Counted from the stretch's first letter, positions 25,313-33,898 are shown. The stretch is DNA of 64,000 nt from Streptomyces sp. NBC_01341 (GCF_035946055.1 NZ_CP108364.1:5704001-5768000); one strand, 5' to 3'. Numbers and translations: made by a program. Notes: generated from the letters alone by a model not told the origin.

Positions 25313-25923
25313 CGGCTGTCGCGATCCCCGAACTGCCCTTCGGCCTGGAGCCCTACGGCCCCGACGGCGGCTGGACGTACGAGAACGGCGTGCTGAGCGG
25401 CTCCGCCGGCGCGAAGCAGGACCGTTTCGTCTCGCCGGGCGGCGAAGCGCTGGAGCCCGCCTCCGACGCGCCGCGCCTGCTGGGCGCGGTGCCGGAGGGC
25501 GACTTCCAGCTCATCGCGCGGGTGCGCGTGGGCTTCGCCGCGGCGTTCGACGCGGGGGTGCTCTACCTCCACGTCGGCGAGCGGGACTGGGCGAAGCTCT
25601 GCCTCGAACTCTCGCCGGAGCGCCCCACGGTCTGCACCGTCGTCACGCGCGGCCAGTCCGACGACGTCAACTCCGCCGTCGTGGACGGGGACACGCACTG
25701 GCTGCGGCTCAGCCGCACCGGCGGCGCGTTCGCCTTCCACGCCTCCGAGGACGGTGAACACTGGACCTTTGTCCGGGTCTTCACCCTCGGGACGGAGCAG
25801 GAGCGCGCCGCGGCCCGCGTCGGCTTCCTCGTCCAGTCGCCCACGGGTGACGGCTGCGCGGTGTCGTTCGACCGGATCGCCTACCGGCCCACCGGCCCAG
25901 CCGGGCAGCGCGACGGCAGCTGA
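25309..25923 (+). CDS. DUF1349 domain protein (concanavalin-like)
   Basis: A 204-aa soluble protein that matches the DUF1349 jelly-roll fold: WTYENGVLSGSAGAKQDRF, a middle run FDAGVLYLHVGERDWAKLCLE, and the late DGEHWTFVRVFTL and RVGFLVQSPTGDG segments. Members are often fused to or encoded beside carbohydrate enzymes, but their function is unknown. The start overlaps the dehydrogenase stop by ATGA, so it belongs to that operon. No signal peptide is visible, which implies cytoplasmic action. A strong terminator follows. Confidence 0.82.
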   Translation: MTAVAIPELPFGLEPYGPDGGWTYENGVLSGSAGAKQDRFVSPGGEALEPASDAPRLLGAVPEGDFQLIARVRVGFAAAFDAGVLYLHVGERDWAKLCLELSPERPTVCTVVTRGQSDDVNSAVVDGDTHWLRLSRTGGAFAFHASEDGEHWTFVRVFTLGTEQERAAARVGFLVQSPTGDGCAVSFDRIAYRPTGPAGQRDGS

Positions 25924-25945
25924 CCCGCGGGCCACGGGACGGCAT

Positions 25946-25990
25946 GCGGCCGGGGCCCGGAGTCCCGAACGGACTCCGGGCCCCGGCCGC
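25946..25990. terminator. Strong terminator after the semialdehyde dehydrogenase operon
   Basis: A perfect 20-bp stem (25946-25965 with 25971-25990) closes over the loop CGAAC. It lies between the convergent DUF1349 and DUF397 genes and can stop transcription from both sides. Confidence 0.85.
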
Positions 25991-26007
25991 CGCCCGGCCG
26001 CGCACGG

Positions 26008-26205
26008 TCAGCCTGCCGCGTACCGCACGAACTGCGCCCAGTGGGCGGGGGAGACGGTCAGGTGGGGTCGGGTGACGTCCTTGGAGTCACGGACGAGGAC
26101 GGCGTGCCCGCTGGAGGCGACCTCGACGCATTCGCCGCCGTCGCCGGCGCTGTAGGTGCTCCTGGACCAGGCCGGCTCGGTGGTCGCCTCGGGTTCGCCG
26201 CTCAT
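26008..26205 (-). CDS. DUF397 domain protein
   Basis: A 65-aa protein with the DUF397 signature: AWSRSTYSAGDGGECVEVA, then VLVRDSKD and the C-terminal SPAHWAQFVRYAA. Such small proteins accompany XRE/DUF5753 regulators in streptomycete differentiation loci (the whiJ/abaA-like sets) and are thought to modulate the partner regulator. The ATG overlaps the stop of the XRE gene (ATGA), as is usual for these pairs. Confidence 0.9.
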   Translation of the reverse strand: MSGEPEATTEPAWSRSTYSAGDGGECVEVASSGHAVLVRDSKDVTRPHLTVSPAHWAQFVRYAAG

Positions 26206-27062
26206 GTCTCTCCCGCCAACTCCTCGATCAGCGCCAGGGATTCGCCGGGGCTCAGAGCCTGGCCGCGAATGCTTCCGTATCGTGCGGCCAGAATACGTAC
26301 CTCCTCGGCGTCGGTGACCAGTCTGTTCGTGCTCTGCACTTCCAGATAGGCGAGCTGCTGCCCTCCCTTCGGTGTGAGCAGGATGAACGGGCCCTCCAGG
26401 GCGGGGTGGTCCTCGCAGGCCATGGGGAGCACCTGGATCGTGGTGCTGCGGAGGCGGGCGAGGTGCTGCATGTGTTCGAGTTGAGCGGCGCGCACCTCGT
26501 GTCCGCCGACCGATCTGCGCAGTACGGATTCGTCGATGACTGCGCTGACCATCGGTGAGGGCCACCTGGTGAGCGTTTCCTGGCGGGCCAGCCGCGCACT
26601 CACCCGCTGTTCGATGGTCGCCTCGTCCAGCAAGGGCTGGCGTGACATGAACGTGGTGCGTGCGTACCCCTCTGTCTGAAGAAGGCCGGGGTAGGTCAGC
26701 GTGCTGAAGAAGCTGATCTCCACCGCATCCGCCTCCAGTCGCGCGTAGTCCCGGAACCACGCCGGATGCTTCACCCGCGCCCGCGCTTTCGCCCGCGTCA
26801 CGTCCTCCTTCGCCGCGCGCAGCAGCCCGCCCGCCCCGAGCAACTCGTCCGCCGCGTCCAGGAACTCCGGCTGCGCCGTGCGCCGGCCCCGCTCCAGGGA
26901 GCGGATGAGGTCCTCGCTGTATCCCAGCCGCTCACCCAGCTCCCGCTGGGTGAGGTCCGCCCGCTCCCTGAGCAGCCGGATCTGGCGGCCGACCACCCGG
27001 AACAGGTCCGACGCCGCTTCGTCCGATCCGTCGTCGTCGCGGACCGTGCTCTCCAGAACCAC
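26202..27062 (-). CDS. XRE-type helix-turn-helix regulator with DUF5753 domain
   Basis: A 286-aa regulator. The Cro/CI helix-turn-helix is at residues about 20-75 (IRLLRERADLTQRELGERLGY), followed by the DUF5753 sensor domain containing RLEADAVEISFFSTLTYPGLLQ (as separate motifs) and VLRRSVGG. It forms the classic streptomycete trio with the DUF397 gene downstream and the divergent histidine-kinase-like ATPase gene. I chose GTG 27062 because GGAGG lies five bases upstream; ATG 27110 would add 16 residues of poor composition. Targets are unknown. Confidence 0.88.
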   Translation of the reverse strand: MVLESTVRDDDGSDEAASDLFRVVGRQIRLLRERADLTQRELGERLGYSEDLIRSLERGRRTAQPEFLDAADELLGAGGLLRAAKEDVTRAKARARVKHPAWFRDYARLEADAVEISFFSTLTYPGLLQTEGYARTTFMSRQPLLDEATIEQRVSARLARQETLTRWPSPMVSAVIDESVLRRSVGGHEVRAAQLEHMQHLARLRSTTIQVLPMACEDHPALEGPFILLTPKGGQQLAYLEVQSTNRLVTDAEEVRILAARYGSIRGQALSPGESLALIEELAGET

Positions 27063-27063
27063 C

Positions 27064-27099
27064 GGTACCTCCGGTACCCGTCGCCTTGGGTACCGGTAC
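27064..27099. repeat. GGTACC cluster in the XRE/ATPase divergent region
   Basis: The self-complementary hexamer GGTACC occurs at 27064-27069, 27073-27078 and 27089-27094, and GGTAC again at 27095-27099, directly at and upstream of the XRE start. One copy overlaps the ribosome binding site. Such a cluster of short palindromes is a plausible binding array for an autoregulator. Confidence 0.5.
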
Positions 27100-27162
27100 A
27101 CGCTCGTCACGTACCGCGATCACCCCTGGTAAGCGTACGGTCACGGGGCCACGCTGAGTGGC

Positions 27163-27597
27163 GTGAAGAGCGAATCCGTACACCTCGGTATGCAACAGGC
27201 AGTGGTTGAGGCCCCGCAGTTCACGCAGTTGCTCAGCGCCACCCGGCGAGGTGCCCGGCTCGGGCGTCTGCTGACGGTGGAGCAACTCGTCGCCTGGGGG
27301 TGGTTCCGTGACGGCGAGGCCACCCACTCCGCCGCCCTCGTGGTCGCGGAGCTGGCCTCCAACGCCGTACGGCACGGGCGCCTGGAGGGGCGGGGCTTCC
27401 GGCTCACGCTCGCGCGGCTGGCGAGCGGGGGGCTCAGGATCGAGGTCACCGATCCGCGCGGGGAGCGCCTGCCCGTCCGTTCGGAGGACGGCCTCGGGAT
27501 GGTGGTCGTGGACGCACTCGCGACGGACTGGGGCGTGCGGCCCTTCCCGCCGTCCGGGAAGACCGTGTGGGCCGAGATCTGCTCGGGCGGGCCCTGA
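27163..27597 (+). CDS. Histidine-kinase-like ATP-binding protein (anti-sigma/RsbW-like)
   Basis: A 144-aa protein consisting of one HATPase_c domain. The N-box is VVAELASNAVRHG near residues 62-75, the G1 region is RIEVTDPRGERLP and the G2 region is GLGMVVVDALATDWG. There is no phosphoacceptor domain. Streptomycetes carry many of these next to XRE/DUF397 pairs; they may act as anti-sigma or anti-anti-sigma kinases. It diverges from the XRE gene across 100 bases. The GTG at 27163 is the first start in a frame that gives a complete domain. Confidence 0.88.
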   Translation: MKSESVHLGMQQAVVEAPQFTQLLSATRRGARLGRLLTVEQLVAWGWFRDGEATHSAALVVAELASNAVRHGRLEGRGFRLTLARLASGGLRIEVTDPRGERLPVRSEDGLGMVVVDALATDWGVRPFPPSGKTVWAEICSGGP

Positions 27598-27609
27598 TCC
27601 CGACCGCGT

Positions 27610-28974
27610 TCAGTCAGGTCGGGTGAACCCAGGCGCCAAGGACTGCCGGTTCTCCCCCAGAGCGCTTTGGGCCGCGGGGCCCGCGGGGATACCGAGGACC
27701 AGGAGCGCGGCGTCGTCGCGGTGCGGGCCGGCGGGCCGCGCGTCCATGATCTCGTCACACAGCTGCTCGAGGGGCGCGCCGGCCAGCGATTCCGCAAGGG
27801 TCGCGAGTCCGTCCAGGCACTCGGTGATGGGCCGCTGGGGGTCCTCGACCAGTCCGTCGGTGTAGAGCAGCAGGGTGGTGCCGGGCTCAAGGGTGTGGCT
27901 GTGTTCAGGCTGAGCCTGGGTGGGGTCGACGCCGATCATGATGCCCTGGGCTTCGCTCGGGTCCAGGTAGGTCGCTGCGCCGGCAGGGGTGAGTACGAGT
28001 GGCGGAGGGTGGCCCGCATTGGTCCAGCGCAGCCGCCAGGAGCCGTTCGGTCTCGGGTGGAGGGTGGCCACGATGAGCGTGGCCATGGTGTCCGAGCCGG
28101 TGCGGTGCAGTGCCTGGTCCAGGCGCTGAACGATCCGGGCCGGTGCGTGCGGTTCGTCCAGGGTCAGCACGTACAGCATGCTGCTGAGCAGGTACATGGT
28201 CAGGGCCGAGCTGGTGTCGTGGCCCACGACATCGCCGACAACGATGGACCATGCGCCTTCCAAGCCCGGGAACGCCTGATACCAGTCGCCTCCGACCCGT
28301 GGGCTGCTGTGGGCGGGGTGGTAGCGGGCCTGGATCTGAAGTGGCCCGAGGTCGGGCAGCTCGGGCAGAAGGTGACGCTGAAGGTCCTCTGCCGTCGCCC
28401 GCAGACGCTCGTGGTGACGGGCGTTCTCGATCACGGCCCCCGCGACGTTGGCCAGCGCGGTCAGCAGGTTCTCATCTCCCCTGCTGAAGGGCTGTCCGTC
28501 CCGCCGGTCGGTGAGGTAGAGGTTGCCGTAGACCGTGTCCCGGATGCGGATGGGACCACCGAGCAGACTGTGCATGACCGGATGGTTCGGGGGAAAACCG
28601 GTGCTGCGGGGGTCGGCGGCCAGGTCCGGAACCCGGATCGGGTAGGGCTCGCGTACCAGGTGGCCCAGGATTCCCGTGCTGTGCGGCAGGTGCCCCACCG
28701 CAGCGCGCATGCCGGGCTCGGTGCCTGTGGTGAACAGCTCTGTGAAGACGCCTTCTTCATTGAGTACCCCCAGCGAGCCGTAGCGGGCGTCGACCGCTCG
28801 GGCGGCCGCCTCCACCACGCGTTGCAGCACCGTGGCCAGATCCAGATCGGCGCCCATCGCGAGGAGGTCCTCCACCAGCCGGCCCAGCCTGCGGTCCTCG
28901 TCCCCGGGGGACTTCTCCAGGCGCAGGCGCATCTCCGCGACCAATGCGTGGCGCGCCTTCTCCTCATCCGTCAT
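27610..28974 (-). CDS. GAF-domain PP2C-type (SpoIIE/RsbU-like) protein phosphatase
   Basis: A 454-aa signalling phosphatase. A GAF sensor covers about residues 45-185 (ARYGSLGVLNEEGVF, HLVREPYPIRVPDLA, YGNLYLTDRRDGQPF). The SpoIIE/PP2C catalytic domain covers about 220-435, with metal-site motifs RVGGDWYQ, VVGDVVGHD, and LLLYTDGLVED, then PHRDDAALLVLG. It would dephosphorylate an anti-sigma-factor antagonist in response to a small ligand. It converges on the ATPase gene, a potential kinase counterpart, though no antagonist gene is present. Confidence 0.92.
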   Translation of the reverse strand: MTDEEKARHALVAEMRLRLEKSPGDEDRRLGRLVEDLLAMGADLDLATVLQRVVEAAARAVDARYGSLGVLNEEGVFTELFTTGTEPGMRAAVGHLPHSTGILGHLVREPYPIRVPDLAADPRSTGFPPNHPVMHSLLGGPIRIRDTVYGNLYLTDRRDGQPFSRGDENLLTALANVAGAVIENARHHERLRATAEDLQRHLLPELPDLGPLQIQARYHPAHSSPRVGGDWYQAFPGLEGAWSIVVGDVVGHDTSSALTMYLLSSMLYVLTLDEPHAPARIVQRLDQALHRTGSDTMATLIVATLHPRPNGSWRLRWTNAGHPPPLVLTPAGAATYLDPSEAQGIMIGVDPTQAQPEHSHTLEPGTTLLLYTDGLVEDPQRPITECLDGLATLAESLAGAPLEQLCDEIMDARPAGPHRDDAALLVLGIPAGPAAQSALGENRQSLAPGFTRPD

Positions 28975-29245
28975 GATCTATTCCTCTCACTACTCCCTCC
29001 ATCGTGCGCGCGCGACGCAGCGGCCAGCCACCGTGAATCGCTCTCTCGCGGCCATCGTCGCGACACCGCTTCAGCAGGACAGGGCACCCCGATCTTCTGC
29101 AGCAGACGCTCACCAGCGGCCGGGTGACGCCTCCTGCCGCCGCGCCCTGGCCCCCGCGCCGGGAATCAGCAGGCCGGGGCAGATGTTGGACCGGCGGCGG
29201 AGGCGGCCTCCGTACCGGTACAGCAGAGCTGAGAGTGGAAGAGTC

Positions 29246-29974
29246 ATGCGCGTCGAGATCTGGGGCGACATCGCCTGTCCCTGGTGCTACATAGGCAAGG
29301 CCCGCTTCGAGAAGGGCCTGGCCGGGTTCGCCCACCGCGACGAGGTCGAGGTGGTTTACCGTTCCTTCGAGCTCGACCCCGGCCGCGCCAAGGGTGACAC
29401 CGAGAAGGTGATCGACATGCTGGCCAAGAAGTACGGGCGCACCCCCGAGGAGGCCCGGGGCATGGAGGCCAACGTCGCGGCGAACGCGCAGGCCGAAGGG
29501 CTCGGCTACCGCAGCGAGGGGCGCGACACCGGCAACACCTTCGACATCCACCGGCTCCTGCACCTCGCCAAGGCCCGCGGGCGCCAGGACGAGCTGCTGA
29601 GCCTGGCCTACCGGGCGAACTTCGCCGAGGAACGCTCGGTCTTCGACGACGCGGTGCTGGCCGACCTGGCAGTCGAGGCGGGCCTCGACGCCGACGAGGT
29701 ACGCGCGGTGCTGGCCGACCCCGAGGCATACGCGGAGGATGTGCGGGCGGACGAGCGTGAGGCGGCCGAGTTCGGCGCCGACGCCGTGCCCTTCTTCGTG
29801 CTCGACCGGCGTTACGGGATATCCGGCGGCCAGCCGTCCGAGGTCTTCGTGCAGGCGCTGGAGCAGGCGTGGAAGGACCGCGAGGTCAGCGCGCTCATCC
29901 CGCTGGGCGAGGACGGCGCCGTCTGTGACACGGACGGGGCCTGCGAGGTCCCCGCGAGCGGCGCCCAGGTATGA
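29246..29974 (+). CDS. DsbA family (FrnE-like) oxidoreductase
   Basis: A 242-aa thioredoxin-fold protein. It begins MRVEIWGDIACPWCYIGK with the redox motif C11-P-W-C14, has an inserted helical domain, and returns to the fold at DAVPFFVLDRRYGISGGQP with the cis-proline loop. This is the FrnE/polyketide-associated DsbA subgroup, cytosolic thiol-disulfide oxidoreductases linked to oxidative stress. The ATG at 29246 starts the fold directly. The 271 bases upstream (28975-29245) hold no gene that I can support. Confidence 0.9.
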   Translation: MRVEIWGDIACPWCYIGKARFEKGLAGFAHRDEVEVVYRSFELDPGRAKGDTEKVIDMLAKKYGRTPEEARGMEANVAANAQAEGLGYRSEGRDTGNTFDIHRLLHLAKARGRQDELLSLAYRANFAEERSVFDDAVLADLAVEAGLDADEVRAVLADPEAYAEDVRADEREAAEFGADAVPFFVLDRRYGISGGQPSEVFVQALEQAWKDREVSALIPLGEDGAVCDTDGACEVPASGAQV

Positions 29975-30008
29975 GCACTCCGTCGAACCGCCGCTCAACT
30001 CGACGTGA

Positions 30009-30037
30009 TTGACGTCGGATTGGGCGGCGGTCAGGCT
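30009..30037 (+). promoter_or_regulatory. Predicted promoter giving a leaderless aminotransferase transcript
   Basis: TTGACG (30009-30014) and CAGGCT (30032-30037) are 17 bases apart, and the ATG at 30044 lies seven bases after the -10, where transcription should begin. The purine run just before the ATG is too close to act as a ribosome binding site, which supports leaderless initiation. Confidence 0.6.
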
Positions 30038-30043
30038 GGAGGC

Positions 30044-31105
30044 ATGCAGACTCCCGCGATCGACCAGGTCACAGCCGCCGAGTTCGCCCCTGAGACCACC
30101 TATCTCAACACCTCCAGCTGCGGGATCCTGCCCCGCCGGACCGTGCAGGCCGTCAAGGCGCTGGCAGAGGACAACGCGGCGGGCCGTCCGGCCGGTGCGG
30201 GCAGTTTCGAGGCGGTGGACGCGGCCAGGTCCGGTTTCGCCCGGCTCGCCGGCGTCGGACCGGACCGGGTCGCCGTCGGCGGCTCCGTCGCCGCACACGT
30301 GGGCATTGTCGCGGCGTCGCTTCCCTCCGGAGCGGAAGTCCTGGCCCCGGAGGGGGAGTTCAGCTCCGTCGTGAGCCCGTTCGCGGTGCGCGGCGATCTG
30401 AAGATGAGGTACGTCCCGCTGGATGAGCTGGCCGATGCCGTACGCCCCGGTACCGCGATCGTCGCCTTCTCCTCCGTCCAGTCCGCCGACGGCCGGATCG
30501 CCGACCTGGACGCGGTCCGCGCGTCCGCCGCCGCGCACGGGGCCCGGACCCTCCTCGACGCGAGCCAGTCGGCGGGCTGGCTGCCACTGGACGCGGGGGC
30601 CTGGGACTACACCGTCACCGGCGGCTTCAAGTTCCTGCTGTGCCCCCGGGGCACGTCGTTCCTGACCGTGACCGAGGAGGCGCAGCCGGCCCTCCCCTCG
30701 CTCTACGCGGGCTGGGTCGCCGCCGAGGACCGCTGGAACAGCACGTACGGGCCGGTCGGGCAGCTCGCCGTCGACGCGCGGCGGTTCGACGCGGCGGTGG
30801 CGTTCTTCGCGTACCACGGAGCCGAGCAGTCATTGGGCCTGCTGCACGAGATCGGGGCGGACGCGCTGTACGCCCGTGCCACCGGGCTCGCCGCCCGTTT
30901 CCGTGAAGGGCTGGCGTCGATCGGGCACGAGGCGGTGCCCGGCGGCTCCGCTGTCGTCGCGGTGCCCGGTCTGGGGGACCGTGAACCGGAACTGGCCGCG
31001 GCAGGGGTCATGATCTCCGCCAGGGCGGGGAATCTGCGGGCTTCCTTCCACCTCTACAACACCGAGGCCGACGTCGACCGCGCGCTGGACGTGCTCTCCG
31101 GCTGA
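30044..31105 (+). CDS. Class V aminotransferase (cysteine desulfurase/isopenicillin epimerase-like fold)
   Basis: A 353-aa PLP enzyme. The N-terminus FAPETTYLNTSSCGILP is typical of the class, the cofactor aspartate and histidine-equivalent region is LLDASQSAGWLP, and the PLP lysine is K196 in TGGFKFLLCPRG. The protein lacks the mobile cysteine loop of true cysteine desulfurases, so a transaminase, epimerase or lyase reaction is more likely. It stands alone after frnE. The ATG at 30044 is chosen because a good promoter places the transcript start there; a longer frame from 30005 is not supported. Confidence 0.87.
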   Translation: MQTPAIDQVTAAEFAPETTYLNTSSCGILPRRTVQAVKALAEDNAAGRPAGAGSFEAVDAARSGFARLAGVGPDRVAVGGSVAAHVGIVAASLPSGAEVLAPEGEFSSVVSPFAVRGDLKMRYVPLDELADAVRPGTAIVAFSSVQSADGRIADLDAVRASAAAHGARTLLDASQSAGWLPLDAGAWDYTVTGGFKFLLCPRGTSFLTVTEEAQPALPSLYAGWVAAEDRWNSTYGPVGQLAVDARRFDAAVAFFAYHGAEQSLGLLHEIGADALYARATGLAARFREGLASIGHEAVPGGSAVVAVPGLGDREPELAAAGVMISARAGNLRASFHLYNTEADVDRALDVLSG

Positions 31106-31251
31106 GCCGGCGGCCGCACCGGGCTCTCGCTGGGGCTCGGGCCGGTGGCGCACGCCGGTCACCCGCTTCGCGCCGACGGCACCCGCCCGGGCCCCAGGAA
31201 CCGGACACCGCGGCCCGGAAGTCCCAACGGCCCGCGTGGCAGACTGCCGGC

Positions 31252-31821
31252 GTGGACGACGACACGACGCGGGGCGCGGCCCGAGGCTCGACGGACCGTA
31301 CGGCGCACGGCACACGGATCAGGCCGGGCGGCCCGGCGGACACGCCGGCCATCCTGGACATGCTCGACTCCGCGGTGGCCTGGATGAACGCCCGCGGCAA
31401 CACCGAACAGTGGGGCACGACCCCGTATTCGCGGATACCCGGCGGCACCGAGCGAATCGAGCGCTACACCACCGTCAACCAGCCCTACGTCGCCGAGCTC
31501 GACGGCGTACCCGCCGGAGCCCTGGTGCTGGACTCCGGGCCGAGCCCGCAGATGCCCATCGCGGCCGCCCGGGAGCCGGAGCGCTACGTACGCCTGCTGG
31601 TCACCGACCGGCGGCACGCGGGTCTGGGGATCGGGGCGGCCCTGCTGGCCCACGCCGTGGAGGAGACCCGGCGGGCCGCCGTCGGGCTGCTGCGCGTCGA
31701 CTGCTGGGCGGGCGGGGGAGGGGAACTGGTGGCGTACTACGAACGCAACGGCTTCGTGCCCACCGACACCTTCCTGTCCGGGACCTGGCCGGGGCAGGTG
31801 CTGGCCCTGCGGGTCGGCTGA
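31252..31821 (+). CDS. GNAT family N-acetyltransferase
   Basis: A 189-aa acetyltransferase. After a disordered N-terminus (about 20 residues) the domain runs from IRPGGPADTPAILDML to the end, with the acetyl-CoA loop VTDRRHAGLGIGAALLAHA near 115-135 and the C-terminal YYERNGFVPT. The GTG at 31252 lies seven bases after CAGACT (31240-31245), a -10-like hexamer, so the message may be leaderless. Substrate is unknown. Confidence 0.86.
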   Translation: MDDDTTRGAARGSTDRTAHGTRIRPGGPADTPAILDMLDSAVAWMNARGNTEQWGTTPYSRIPGGTERIERYTTVNQPYVAELDGVPAGALVLDSGPSPQMPIAAAREPERYVRLLVTDRRHAGLGIGAALLAHAVEETRRAAVGLLRVDCWAGGGGELVAYYERNGFVPTDTFLSGTWPGQVLALRVG

Positions 31822-31869
31822 GGCGGTCCGGCGTGCGAGCGGGGCCCCGGGGCCCCGCACCGCTGCCGG

Positions 31870-32877
31870 CTACAGGGGTGCGCCGTGCCACCTCCACGAG
31901 GTGACACGGTCGCGGCCCGGCAGGTCGGCACGGCCGGTGGACCAGAGCAGGACGGTCCACCGGTCCCCGTCGTCCGGGGCGTCGGGAAAGAGCCGGGCGA
32001 GCACCCGGTCGCAGAGGTCCCGGGGCGGAGACCAGGAGAGTGACAGACCGGCGGCGATGTCGTGAGTGTGCACCAGCGTCTCGACGACGCCCATCGCGGC
32101 GAAGCCCTCCGGGTCGGAGAGCCCGAACACGTGGTGGGACCGCACGTCCGACGAGGTCGTCCGCACCATGGCGGTGAGCAGGGCGCCGCTCGTCTCCAGC
32201 GTCTGGAGCAGCCCGGCGGTTCCCGCCTCCGGATCCGCGAAGATCGAGTTCCGAGGGCCGCCCTCGCGCTCGGGCGCGTAGCGGTACGGCACTTCGCGGT
32301 CCTGCGGAGGCGTGCGCCCGCCCAGCTGGACGGCGTACGCGAAGAGGTCGTCGCTCAGATGCTCCACGGTCTCCCAGCAGTCCCACTCCAGCGTCCCCGC
32401 CGGGATGCGCCAGTCGTCCACCGGGGACTGGGTGAGCGTGTCGACCGCGAGCCGCACCGCCAGCGTCACGTCGTCGGCGGTGACCGGCAGCCGGGCTCCG
32501 GTCAGCGCGGCGCGTTCCGGCGCACCGAGCTCCACACAGAACTCGTTGCCCTCGGGGTCGGCCAGCGTCGCCCAGCCCCTGCCGTCGGGCCTGCGATGGT
32601 CGCCCACGAGCGTGGCCCCCAGCGCCAGAAGGCGCTCCACCTCCTCGTCGCGGGTCCGGCCCTCGGGACGGAGGTCGAGGTGGATGCGGTTCTTCGTGCT
32701 CTTCGGTTCGGGCACCGTGATGAACAGCAGCGCGGCCCCCGGCGTCTCCACCAGCGCCTCGGGGTCACCGGGCTCGTCGTCGTCGGACACGGAGGAACCG
32801 AGCACCGCGGCCCAGAAACCGGCGAGCTTGTAGGCGTCGGCACAGTCGACGGTGATGTGCTGCACGAGTGAGGTCAT
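31870..32877 (-). CDS. VOC (glyoxalase-like) and DinB/maleylpyruvate-isomerase-like fusion protein
   Basis: A 335-aa two-domain protein. Residues about 1-125 form a glyoxalase/bleomycin-resistance (VOC) domain: QHITVDCADAYKLAGFWAAVLG and WATLADPEGNEFCVE are diagnostic. From about 130 a DinB/mycothiol-dependent maleylpyruvate-isomerase-like helical bundle follows, with the metal-histidine region ETVEHLSDDLFAYA and the later VETLVHTHDIAAGL. Both folds bind metals and act on small electrophiles, so detoxification is plausible. The ATG at 32877 begins the VOC fold cleanly. It lies just downstream of the ect operon terminator and is not part of that operon. Confidence 0.88.
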   Translation of the reverse strand: MTSLVQHITVDCADAYKLAGFWAAVLGSSVSDDDEPGDPEALVETPGAALLFITVPEPKSTKNRIHLDLRPEGRTRDEEVERLLALGATLVGDHRRPDGRGWATLADPEGNEFCVELGAPERAALTGARLPVTADDVTLAVRLAVDTLTQSPVDDWRIPAGTLEWDCWETVEHLSDDLFAYAVQLGGRTPPQDREVPYRYAPEREGGPRNSIFADPEAGTAGLLQTLETSGALLTAMVRTTSSDVRSHHVFGLSDPEGFAAMGVVETLVHTHDIAAGLSLSWSPPRDLCDRVLARLFPDAPDDGDRWTVLLWSTGRADLPGRDRVTSWRWHGAPL

Positions 32878-32951
32878 AGGTCCACCCTCTACGGCAACGG
32901 GCACTCCGGTCCAGCGAGTTGAACTGCCCCGGGCCGAGGCGGGCCGCACGC

Positions 32952-32990
32952 CGGAGGGCCGGGACGCACCGCGTGCGTCCCGGCCCTCCG
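32952..32990 (-). terminator. Terminator of the ectABCD operon
   Basis: A perfect 17-bp stem (32952-32968 with 32974-32990) closes over CCGCG immediately after the ectD stop. It separates the ectoine operon from the VOC-DinB gene read in the same direction. Confidence 0.82.
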
Positions 32991-33004
32991 AAGCGTCCTG
33001 CCGT

Positions 33005-33898
33005 CTACTTCACCGGGGTGAAGTCGCGCGCCCCGATGAACTCGGGCCGGCGGATCGGCGCGGCGAACGGCTCCTGCGCGGTGTTCTCCACGCTGTTGAA
33101 CACGATGAAGACGTTGCTGCGCGCGTACGGGGTGATGTTGTCCCCCGAGCCGTGCATGCAGTTGCAGTCGAACCAGGTCGCCGAACCGGCCTTGCCCGTG
33201 AAGAGCTTGATGCCGTGCCGGTCGGCCAGCCTCGTCAGCGATTCGTCGGACGGGATGCCGGCGTCCTGCATCTGCAGGGACTTCTTGTAGTTGTCCTTCG
33301 GCGTCTCGCCCGCACAGCCGACGAACGACTTGTGGGAGCCGGGCATGATCATCAGCCCGCCGTTGGTGTCGAAGTTCTCGGTCAGCGCGATCGAGACGGA
33401 CACGGTCCGCATGTTCGGCAGGCCGTCCTCGGCGTGCCATGTCTCGAAGTCCGAGTGCCAGTAGAAGCCCGACGCCCCGAAGCCCGGCTTGACGTTGATC
33501 CGCGACTGGTGGACGTACACGTCGGAACCGAGGATCTGGCGGGCCCGGCCGACCACGCGCTCGTCGCTGACGAGCTTCGCGAAGACCTCGCTGAGCTTGT
33601 GCACCTCGAACACGGACCGCACGCTCTGCGACTTCGGCTCGATGATCGAGCGCTCGTCGGCCCGGACCGCCGGGTCGGAGATGAGACGCTCCAGTTCCGC
33701 CTGGTAGACGCCCAGTTCGCCGGGGGTGACGATCTGGTCGACGGTGAGGAACCCGTTCTCCTCGAAGCCCTGGAGGTCCTTGGCGGTGACGGGCCCCGGC
33801 GCGCCCGGCGCGGACCAGATGACCGGGTCCTGGCGGGGAGTGGTCATCTCGGCGGCGCCGCGCGAGGGGTACAGGTCGGTGCGTACGTCGGTGGTCAT
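33005..33898 (-). CDS. ectD: Ectoine 5-hydroxylase
   Basis: A 297-aa non-heme Fe(II)/2-oxoglutarate dioxygenase that converts ectoine to 5-hydroxyectoine. The iron ligands are the H-x-D pair in FYWHSDFETWH and a later histidine in DCNCMHGSG; the EctD signature around the substrate site is intact, and NVFIVFNSVEN near the C-terminus is characteristic. Length is normal for the family. It is the last gene of ectABCD, three bases after ectC, and is followed by a strong terminator. The cell should therefore make hydroxyectoine, a heat and desiccation protectant. Confidence 0.96.
   Translation of the reverse strand: MTTDVRTDLYPSRGAAEMTTPRQDPVIWSAPGAPGPVTAKDLQGFEENGFLTVDQIVTPGELGVYQAELERLISDPAVRADERSIIEPKSQSVRSVFEVHKLSEVFAKLVSDERVVGRARQILGSDVYVHQSRINVKPGFGASGFYWHSDFETWHAEDGLPNMRTVSVSIALTENFDTNGGLMIMPGSHKSFVGCAGETPKDNYKKSLQMQDAGIPSDESLTRLADRHGIKLFTGKAGSATWFDCNCMHGSGDNITPYARSNVFIVFNSVENTAQEPFAAPIRRPEFIGARDFTPVK

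Noticed and set aside
29040..29110. Possible small gene in the interval before the DsbA-like gene
   Set aside because: Open frames exist but have no ribosome binding site, no recognisable motif and simply run into the oxidoreductase frame.
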